From: CAWEFA01 sp963851385
GTDB lineage: Bacteria; Bacteroidota; Bacteroidia; Bacteroidales; DTGW01
Assembly: GCA_963851385.1 (NCBI GenBank)
Contig: CAWKPE010000015.1
Location: forward strand, 62,001 to 126,000
Reading direction: 5' to 3'
DNA: 64,000 nucleotides
Part shown: positions 39,901 through 46,334 of the stretch, one piece after another
Layout: the number at the start of each line of letters is the position of its first letter
Numbering within the stretch: the stretch's first letter is position 1
Position numbers and translations under genes: made by a program
Notes under the pieces: generated by a model
What the model was told of the DNA's origin: nothing
Seen by the model: only the letters and a program-made list of their open reading frames with translations
Database searches by the model: none

Positions 39901-40054
39901 ATTAATTCTACTTTGACACATTTCAAAATCAACCAGTTTTTACCCTTAATCCCTAAAGGGAACTGGTTGATTTTTCAGCTTTCTCCCTTTAGGGTTTGGG
40001 GTAAAAAAAGCTGAAAAAACTAAGAAAGACCTAATCTGTCAAAGTAGAATTAAT
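39901..40054. repeat. MITE-like element with three nested or adjacent inverted repeats
   Basis: Outer arms ATTAATTCTACTTTGACA (39901-39918) and its exact complement (40037-40054) enclose two hairpins. AAATCAACCAGTT (39926-39938) pairs with AACTGGTTGATTT (39961-39973). TTTTTCAGCTTT, starting about 39970, pairs with AAAGCTGAAAAA ending near 40018. CCCTAAAGGG and TCCCTTTAGGG lie in the loops. There is no coding capacity. The 154-bp size and perfect 18-bp ends suggest a non-autonomous mobile or REP-like repeat. Confidence 0.65.
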
Positions 40055-40066
40055 ATAAACAAAAAA

Positions 40067-40096
40067 AAGGGTCAATGAAAATGTTCATTGACCCTT
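40067..40096 (-). terminator. Terminator of the Lys-rich small protein gene
   Basis: Stem AAGGGTCAATGAA (40067-40079) with TTCATTGACCCTT (40084-40096) and a 4-nt loop. On the minus strand it is followed by a run of eight T. Confidence 0.85.
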
Positions 40097-40140
40097 GACA
40101 CAAAAACCAACTTTCCCTAATTAACCTTATCTTACCTGAC

Positions 40141-40413
40141 TCATTGTTCTGCCGATTGCTTATCTAATTTGTGTTTTTTATGTTTCAATGCTTTTTTATC
40201 TTTCTTTAATTCCTTTTTTTCTGCTTTTTTACTTTTTTTATCTGCTTTTGAGTCCTTTTTGTCGGAATTGATAATCTTGTGATCAGATTTAATCTCTTTT
40301 TGATCTTTATTGACATCTTGAGTAGTTTGTGAATTCATACTTAAAGTACCTATAAAAGCAATGCAGATTGACAAAACGACCAATTTTAAATGACTAATAA
40401 ATTTTGTTTTCAT
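40141..40413 (-). CDS. Small secreted lysine-rich protein
   Basis: 90 residues: a signal peptide (MKTKFISHLKLVVLSICIAF, then IGTLSMNSQ) and a mature part made almost entirely of Lys, Asp, Glu and Ala ('KKDSKADKKSKKAEKKELKK'). It is highly charged and probably helical or disordered. No family is recognised. Similar short Lys-rich exported proteins occur in many Bacteroidota, and their role is unknown. The strong dedicated terminator 45 bp downstream argues that the gene is real and expressed as a single unit. Confidence 0.65.
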   Translation of the reverse strand: MKTKFISHLKLVVLSICIAFIGTLSMNSQTTQDVNKDQKEIKSDHKIINSDKKDSKADKKSKKAEKKELKKDKKALKHKKHKLDKQSAEQ

Positions 40414-40865
40414 TTTTTCTAAGTTTAAATTTTACAATTGACAATTATTATTTTGAATCGACTCAACTTTTATTTTACAAAATAAATACCAATAATTACA
40501 ATTAGGAATTATTTTATGATATCTTAACAAATGTTTCACAAGATTTGCTTAAACATTTAAAAAAATCTTAGACTCAATTAAATTAAAAATTACCCGGGTT
40601 TTAAGTATTTTAATAAGAAATAATGTTAAGAATAAAAATATTTTTAAGTTTTAAGAAATGTCGTTGTTTTTATTATGGTTCATTTGTTTTTATTTCCAGA
40701 TATTATTTTTCAGAACTGTGTGTTAAGAGAAATTACAAAGATGTGTCTTGATAAAGACTTTTATCTTATCTCTTTATTTAACGTTCAATAGAATTTCTTT
40801 CGTTAAACCACGAAATATTTCATGTAAAAAATTTATTTAGTTGATCATTTAATCTAAAGACAGAT
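40414..40865. other. AT-rich intergenic region, nothing evident
   Basis: 452 bp between two minus-strand genes. It is strongly AT-rich, with no open frame of note, no tRNA-like fold and no long repeat that I can see. Confidence 0.4.
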
Positions 40866-41222
40866 TTATTGTTTTCTTTCAACCAGTGCATAAAAATCAT
40901 TCTCAATGGGAAGGTAACCCTGCTCATAGCAGAAATAGTATGTAGTTCCTTTCCGCGTGTTATAAATACTGGTAAAATAGTCAAAATTAAATCCCTTTGA
41001 TATCAGTCTCTTCCTGCTAACCTTTGTTTTTCCATCGGGATTCAGCATTACTAATATTTTATGATTGTTCTTTAATATTTTGTTGATGTTCCTTATTGTC
41101 TCCGAAGAATGAATGTTCCTCTGGTTATTATATGTATTTCGGCACTGGTCGGAACAGAATTTTTTGTCTATGCGCCCGATAATCGGAGCACCGCATACCG
41201 GACATAGTTTTTTTTCTTCCAT
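40866..41222 (-). CDS. Zinc-ribbon protein conserved in Bacteroidota
   Basis: A 118-residue cytoplasmic protein. The N-terminal zinc ribbon 'CPVCGAPIIGRIDKKFCSDQ', then C, has four Cys (CxxC and CxxxC pairs). A helical middle ('ETIRNINKILKNNHKILVML') and a conserved end 'KGFNFDYFTSIYNTRKGTTY', then 'YFCYEQGYLPIENDFYALVE', follow. I have seen this architecture only in Bacteroidota, without an assigned function. The ribbon suggests nucleic-acid or protein binding. It is transcribed away from ssb across a 178-bp region with repeats, so the two genes may share control. Confidence 0.65.
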   Translation of the reverse strand: MEEKKLCPVCGAPIIGRIDKKFCSDQCRNTYNNQRNIHSSETIRNINKILKNNHKILVMLNPDGKTKVSRKRLISKGFNFDYFTSIYNTRKGTTYYFCYEQGYLPIENDFYALVERKQ

Positions 41223-41255
41223 ATAAGGTTTTGATAAGTTTCAGTAAATATAATA

Positions 41256-41335
41256 TTTATCCGTTTTTAAACATTTATAAACGCTTAAAAATATTTATAA
41301 CCGACTATAAATATTTAATAACCGAATATCCGTTA
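41256..41335. repeat. Array of about 20-bp AT-rich repeats between divergent genes
   Basis: Four imperfect direct repeats start near 41256, 41274, 41294 and 41314. The middle two are TTTATAAACGCTTAAAAATA and TTTATAACCGACTATAAATA; the outer ones are TTTATCCG... and TTTAATAACCG.... The 20-bp period keeps the CG steps on one face of the helix. It may be a regulatory array for the zinc-ribbon gene, ssb, or both. Confidence 0.6.
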
Positions 41336-41400
41336 GCCTCATATCTTACTTTGTATCATCAAATTTATCAAATCAATGTTTAATACTAAAATTAAAAGTC

Positions 41401-41742
41401 ATGAAAGATTTAAGGAACAGAGTTCAGTTAATCGGTAACCTGGGAATGGATCCCGAAGTAAAAAAATTCGACGGTGGTCGTACGATGACCAAGTTTTCAC
41501 TCGCTACATCGCAGAGTTATAATAACGCGCAGGGCGAGAAAGTTAAGGATACCCAATGGCACAATCTTGTAATGTGGGGCAAGCTGGCCGAAACTGCCGG
41601 GAAATATCTGAAAAAAGGTGCAGAAATTACTGTCGAAGGCAAAATTATCTACCGCTCGTACGAATCCAAAGATGGACAAACCAAATATATTACAGAAATC
41701 GTTGTAAGCGATTTTATAATGTCACCTAAGAAACAGGCTTGA
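41401..41742 (+). CDS. ssb: Single-stranded DNA-binding protein
   Basis: A 113-residue OB-fold SSB: 'RVQLIGNLGMDPEVKKFDGG', 'MTKFSLATSQSY', 'TQWHNLVMWGKLAETAGKYL', then 'KKGAEITVEGKIIYRSYESK'. It coats single-stranded DNA in replication and repair. It is short, lacking the acidic 'DDDIPF'-type tail that housekeeping SSBs use to recruit partners and ending '...FIMSPKKQA'. It may therefore be an accessory SSB, with another copy elsewhere. GC content is a little higher than its flanks. A hairpin terminator follows. Confidence 0.9.
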   Translation: MKDLRNRVQLIGNLGMDPEVKKFDGGRTMTKFSLATSQSYNNAQGEKVKDTQWHNLVMWGKLAETAGKYLKKGAEITVEGKIIYRSYESKDGQTKYITEIVVSDFIMSPKKQA

Positions 41743-41763
41743 AAACTAAAAATTTCGTAACAG

Positions 41764-41794
41764 ACAGGGTGGTTTTATTTTGAGATCACCCTGT
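41764..41794 (+). terminator. Hairpin terminator after ssb
   Basis: ACAGGGTG (41764-41771) pairs with CACCCTGT (41787-41794) across a 15-nt T-rich loop, 22 bp after the ssb stop. No strong T-run follows. Confidence 0.5.
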
Positions 41795-41933
41795 TAGCAA
41801 AAAGTCGAAGAAAAAAGATAGCAGCCTACAAACTTGATAAAGAAAAATGAATTTGACAACGAAAAACAGGTTAGAGAAATTAACTGAATGAAAAAATAAA
41901 AGATTTATTTTTTTTGCGACCCACATAATATTA

Positions 41934-41963
41934 TTTGGAATGATAATAAAACAACTATCTTCG
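41934..41963 (+). promoter_or_regulatory. Bacteroidota-type promoter for the His-rich protein and TonB receptor
   Basis: TTTG (41934-41937), 18 nt, TATCTTCG (41956-41963). The start codon at 41975 follows only 11 nt later, so the transcript leader would be very short. Confidence 0.5.
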
Positions 41964-41974
41964 CAAAATAAAAA

Positions 41975-42304
41975 ATGACCACAAAGCTTAAACATATTAT
42001 TTCAATATTACTGGTGTCAATTTTCCTGACACCAATAGCTGTTATGTTTTTGGACGGTTCATTTCACAATCATGACAATTTTATTTGTACTACAAAAACC
42101 GAACACCATTTTCACAAATATCACAATAAATGTCCTATCCTTGGTTTTGAGTTCTCATTATATTCATTAAATAAAATAATACTTGAAACTCAAAAGGCAT
42201 TTTATTATGATAAATTATTCACAAACTACATTTCAAATAATTATTGTAGCAATTTAAAATATTCATTTTCATTACGGGCGCCTCCTTTAAATATTCACAA
42301 TTAA
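41975..42304 (+). CDS. Small His-rich exported protein ahead of a TonB receptor
   Basis: A 109-residue protein with an N-terminal hydrophobic segment (around residues 8-25), a His-rich middle ('FHNHDNFICTTKTEHHFHKY', then 'HNKCPI') and an ending 'SFSLRAPPLN'. Small proteins of this kind, with a closing 'RAPP' motif, often sit just upstream of Bacteroidota TonB receptors for metals or metal chelates. The His/Cys cluster suggests periplasmic metal binding. It starts 11 nt after a good -7 box and 104 bp before the receptor, so it is probably the first gene of a two-gene operon. The metal is not known. Confidence 0.6.
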   Translation: MTTKLKHIISILLVSIFLTPIAVMFLDGSFHNHDNFICTTKTEHHFHKYHNKCPILGFEFSLYSLNKIILETQKAFYYDKLFTNYISNNYCSNLKYSFSLRAPPLNIHN

Positions 42305-42408
42305 TTTTCCTTCGGTGAATATCAATAATTCACCTATTTATTGTTGATGCAATTAGAAAACTAATTGGTCAAATAATCATATTATATAATATTCAAAAGA
42401 AAATTCAA

Positions 42409-44790
42409 ATGAAAAAAATCTTATATATATTAGTAATACTGTTATTTTGTTCAATAGCAGGATTTTCTCAAAATATATCAAATAAACACCTGGCCGGGCA
42501 TGTATCAGATAAAGCCACAAAAGAATTGATACCGTTTGCCAATATTGTGATAAAAGGAACACCAACAGGAACAACAGAGAATGCTACCGAAACGGATTCT
42601 AAAGGCCACTATTTCTTGAAATATCTACCCGTAGGCAAATTTACCGTGCTTGTAAGCGCTTTGGGATACAAGAGGATTGAAAAAGAAATGGATTTGACTT
42701 CAGTTGATACCAAAGAAGCAAATTTTGAATTAGTGGCAGACACCACAAACTTGAAAGAAGTTATAATTTCAGCCAGGCGGCGCCGCGAAGCCGAACGAAT
42801 GGGCGAGCTTTCCGTTGCCATTCAGCCGGCAACCGTCATTACACCGGAAAATATGTTTATGAAGAACGCCAATAATTTTACCCAGGCCATAGCTTTCGAG
42901 CCAGGGGTATGCGTGCTGACAGGCTGCAGTTCGTGCGGGTTCAAACAGGTTCAAATTAACGGCCTTGGTGCCACTCAGACGACGATGCTTATTGATGGAT
43001 TGCCTTTGTACACAAATGTAACAAACTTTTATGGTGTGGATGCTTTGACTACTGCAGGAATAGCATCCATTGATATAGCACGCGGTCCCGGATCTTCATT
43101 GCTAGCACCGGGCGCTATGGGCGGCTCAATCGACGTTCGCTTCAAGGATCCGACGAAGAACTCCGTAGAGTTGGATGGCGCAGCGGGCAATGATATGTAT
43201 ACGCGCCTATCTGTTGTTGCAACCGCGGTTGATGACAGCAGCAAACTCGGCGTTATTCTTGCCGCTCATCACTTTGTTAATGGGCCGTGGGATGCCAATG
43301 GCACTGGGATGTCACAGTCCCCATATATGTTGGACGAAAGTGTCATGGCGAGAGTCAACGGGTGGGTGGGAGCCAAAGATGAGCTAGCATGGAACCTGCG
43401 ATATTCTCACAGCAATAACGAAGTTTTCGGCGCGTCAACCACTACAAACCACCAGGGAGCAACTATAGGACCTCCGGATTCACTCGCCACTCAAATGTTT
43501 GTCGGAGGAAACGTCAATAATAAATTTATTGGGAACCCCATAGATATTCTCGAGTGGATTCAAACGAAACGCGATGAAGGCCAAGGCTCACTCACTTTGC
43601 ATGCATCGAATGCTAGTTTCTTGCAGCTTCGCGGGGGCTATGCCAGTCAGTCGCAAAATTCCATGTACGAGGGCGGCGCTGATTACGCGAATATCGATCG
43701 CGCCCTCGTGACGGACCTTCGATGGCAGACCCAGACCGGAGCCCACACCATTACGATGGGCGGTGACTTCAACAACGAGAATATGACATCGCAATCGAAA
43801 TACTATTACGAGGAACTTGGAATTACCCCTGATTCTTACAAAAGCGCTTATGGCGGGGTCTACCTTCAAGACGTGTTGAATTTCGGGCATGAACGCGACC
43901 TCTCCATTGCTGTGCGTGCGGATCAAATCCACATGGACTGGATTGACAAACCCAACTCGACAATTAATAATTTCATCGTTGCGCCACGGGCGAGCTTCCG
44001 CTGGGAATTCAACGAGGACCTTACGGGTCGGCTGTCCGCGGGTTTGGGCTGGCGTTCGCCGCTCACCTTCTTCGAACTGGATCATGGTCTTTTGAACGAC
44101 GGATTCGACATTGGCGTCAAAGAGTTGGAAAAAGGCATAGGTTCCGGTGGATCGCTTTCCTGGACACCAGCACTCTGGACATTTACCGGTTCGATGTATG
44201 CCACCTGGGTCACTGGTTTGGAATACGTTGGCGCGAACCCGAATCCCCTTATTCAGCGTCCGCTCTTGCTTAGTGATTCTACCAGGATGTTCTTTCTTGA
44301 CATGGACTTTGAAGCCGACAGGGTTGTGAATAATTGGCTCGAACTCGGAGTTGGCATCGCCCACCAGGACATTCCCAACTCATTCAAGGCTGTAGAACTT
44401 GTGGCGGCTCAGGAAACAGAGGCGAATGGGCGTATTTCCATTACGACGAAACGCATTACATTTTCTAGCGATGTGCAGTGGATTGCTTCGCGTAACCTGC
44501 TGCCATACGGCTACGGTGGCCAGTACAACCAATTCGTAAATGGCGTGGCAAGTGATCCCAAACTTACGACGGCTCCCAGTTATTTTGTCATTAACGCAAA
44601 GGCAGTCTATCATTTGAAATCGCATTGGGAATTCTACGTGGGTGCCGAAAATCTGCTTAACTACACGCAAGCAGGCTCGGCTCACGACGATCCTCATTAT
44701 TTTGATCAATATGGAAATTTCAACACCTCGCACATCTGGGGCTCGTTGCGCGGGCGTCAAATGTATGCGGGAATACGCTTAAGGATCTAG
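42409..44790 (+). CDS. TonB-dependent receptor, apparently chimeric
   Basis: 793 residues: a signal peptide (MKKILYILVILLFCSIAGFS, then Q), a carboxypeptidase-regulatory domain (about 28-110), a plug (about 135-245) with three Cys in 'GVCVLTGCSSCGFKQVQING' and 'LIDGLPLYTNVTNFYGVDAL', and a full beta-barrel ending in 'MYAGIRLRI'. The CxxCGF plug is typical of one metal/vitamin-type receptor group. The first 120 codons are as AT-rich as the flanks. From about 42769 ('SARRRREAERMGEL') codons become GC-rich (gcg, cgc, ggc) up to the stop. I infer that a foreign plug and barrel replaced the native ones. The C-terminal half of a related AT-rich receptor follows at 45036. The frame is intact, so a working receptor is expected. 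Confidence 0.85.
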   Translation: MKKILYILVILLFCSIAGFSQNISNKHLAGHVSDKATKELIPFANIVIKGTPTGTTENATETDSKGHYFLKYLPVGKFTVLVSALGYKRIEKEMDLTSVDTKEANFELVADTTNLKEVIISARRRREAERMGELSVAIQPATVITPENMFMKNANNFTQAIAFEPGVCVLTGCSSCGFKQVQINGLGATQTTMLIDGLPLYTNVTNFYGVDALTTAGIASIDIARGPGSSLLAPGAMGGSIDVRFKDPTKNSVELDGAAGNDMYTRLSVVATAVDDSSKLGVILAAHHFVNGPWDANGTGMSQSPYMLDESVMARVNGWVGAKDELAWNLRYSHSNNEVFGASTTTNHQGATIGPPDSLATQMFVGGNVNNKFIGNPIDILEWIQTKRDEGQGSLTLHASNASFLQLRGGYASQSQNSMYEGGADYANIDRALVTDLRWQTQTGAHTITMGGDFNNENMTSQSKYYYEELGITPDSYKSAYGGVYLQDVLNFGHERDLSIAVRADQIHMDWIDKPNSTINNFIVAPRASFRWEFNEDLTGRLSAGLGWRSPLTFFELDHGLLNDGFDIGVKELEKGIGSGGSLSWTPALWTFTGSMYATWVTGLEYVGANPNPLIQRPLLLSDSTRMFFLDMDFEADRVVNNWLELGVGIAHQDIPNSFKAVELVAAQETEANGRISITTKRITFSSDVQWIASRNLLPYGYGGQYNQFVNGVASDPKLTTAPSYFVINAKAVYHLKSHWEFYVGAENLLNYTQAGSAHDDPHYFDQYGNFNTSHIWGSLRGRQMYAGIRLRI

Positions 44791-44843
44791 TTATTGTAAT
44801 CCACGCGTGTTTGCTGACAGTTATATATTCTGAATCATCTAGG

Positions 44844-44969
44844 AATTGAGACTGTGTAACATCCCTAAAAAGTACGGTAGCCGCAGTTTCGAGGTTGGGA
44901 TTCTATGATAAATCCGCGGACATAAAAGACCCGGCTACCATATTGATAGACTCTTTACACAGTCTCAAT
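44844..44969. repeat. 126-bp inverted-repeat element between two receptor sequences
   Basis: The 16-bp arms AATTGAGACTGTGTAA (44844-44859) and TTACACAGTCTCAATT (44954-44969) are perfect complements. GGTAGCC and GGCTACC form an inner pair. There is no coding capacity. The ends resemble IS-type termini, suggesting a MITE or a deleted IS. It sits at the junction between the GC-rich receptor and the AT-rich receptor fragment. Confidence 0.6.
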
Positions 44970-45035
44970 TAATTTGTAGAAAAGTATCCATCCGGGAATG
45001 TACATTAGCGGCGGATACCGCAATATACTTATTCA

Positions 45036-46097
45036 ATGGATACCCTGCTTTTCATGCCAGCGCAACTTACCATGGGAACAGAATATATTATTGACCAAAT
45101 ACATGATGAAATATTGGGATTAAATATTATAACGGATCAAACTGTAAATACAAAAAGCGCATTCTTGCAAAATGAGTGGAAAAACAAAAAATTAAGTATC
45201 CTTATTGGCTGCCGGTTTGATAAACACAGTTTGATTAGCGAACCGATTTTTAGCCCCAGGGCGAATTTGCGCTATGCGTTGACTGATAATATTAGTTTAA
45301 GGGCAAGTTATTCCAGCGGATTTCATGCACCACAGATTTATGATGAAGATTTACATGGTACTGAAATTGGAGGGGAACGAGTTATTGTTAAACTCAACCC
45401 TAACCTGAAAACTGAAACATCACAAAGCTACTGTGGTTCTATTGACTTTAACAAAGCTTTTGGCAGTGTTCAAACAGATTTGCTTGTAGAAGGCTTTTAT
45501 ACAAATTTAGACCATGTTTTTGTATTGGATGAAGTAGCCGTGGATACTACCAAAGGAATATTTTATCTTGAAAGAGATAATGCGCCGGGAGCGGTAGTGA
45601 AGGGAATAAATATAGAATTTAAAATAGTTCCTGTCAAAAAGCTGCAATTTCAATGTGGAATGACTTTTCAAAGCAGCGAGTATAAAGTTGCGCAACAATG
45701 GAGTACTGACACAGTCTCAAACTTACCTCCGGTGAAAAAGATGTTTCGTTCACCCGATCAATATGGCTACCTGACGGCAAGTTACCAGCTTGCCCGGCAC
45801 TTCAATCTTTCTATGACGGGAACATATACAGGAACTATGTTTGTACAGCACTATGGCGGAGGAGATATACCACATGATGAACAGGTATGGACGCCCAGTT
45901 TCTTTGATTTAGGTATAAAATTAACGTATGATTTCAAACTCAGTGTGGGCACCAAAATGCAATTCAACGTGGGTGTTAAAAATATTTTTAACAGTTACCA
46001 GAAAGATTTTGACCATGGTGCAAATCGTGATGCAGCATATATATATGGACCACAGTTGCCGCATTCATTAACCTTCGGGCTTAAAATAATGATATAA
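45036..46097 (+). pseudogene. C-terminal half of a second TonB-dependent receptor
   Basis: 353 residues of receptor barrel without signal peptide, plug or first strands: 'QLTMGTEYIIDQIHDEILGL', 'LQNEWKNKKLSILIGCRFDK', 'FSPRANLRYALTDNISLRAS', then 'YSSGFHAPQIYDEDLHG', and the ending 'NIFNSYQKDFDHGANRDAAY', then 'IYGPQLPHSLTFGLKIMI'. That ending belongs to the same receptor group as the CxxCGF receptor upstream. Codon usage is AT-rich like the genome. I read it as the leftover half of the original receptor whose N-terminus now heads the chimeric gene. It has no promoter or export signal and should be non-functional. Confidence 0.78.
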
Positions 46098-46104
46098 TTT
46101 AAAA

Positions 46105-46206
46105 AGCCTGCCTACTCAAACAGGCTGGCACATTGGCGGATCGCACAAAGCCAACGCTAAAGCCAAAATCCACCAAAGAGCCAGCCTGTTTTGCTTCCTT
46201 TTTTTT
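46105..46206 (+). terminator. Inverted repeats downstream of the receptor fragment
   Basis: AGCCTG (46105-46110) pairs with CAGGCT (46121-46126). CAGGCTGGC (46121-46129) pairs with GCCAGCCTG (46180-46188), followed by a T-rich run. The alternative hairpins look like the transcript end of the receptor operon. Confidence 0.45.
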
Positions 46207-46334
46207 AATTTTACACTTTCCATTTCATTCACTTTTCTTGTATTTTTTATGTTTTTATAAAATCTGCAATGTTTTTTTCTTTCTTACCGTAACAATTGTT
46301 AATTTAGTATCTCTATTAATCAAACTTTACTACT

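Larger units (their letters stand above)
39693..40140. other. Gene-free stretch carrying a MITE-like repeat and a terminator
   Basis: 448 bp between two minus-strand genes. It contains the nested inverted-repeat element at 39901-40054 and the terminator at 40067-40096. I see nothing else. Confidence 0.6.

Noticed and set aside
41256..41335. CRISPR-like array
   Set aside because: The repeats are only about 20 bp apart with no spacers, and no cas genes are present. It is a simple phased repeat.
43588..44364. Long minus-strand open frame (258 codons) inside the TonB receptor
   Set aside because: It is an antisense shadow of GC-rich coding sequence. The plus strand encodes a coherent receptor barrel here, and the minus frame has no domain or signal.
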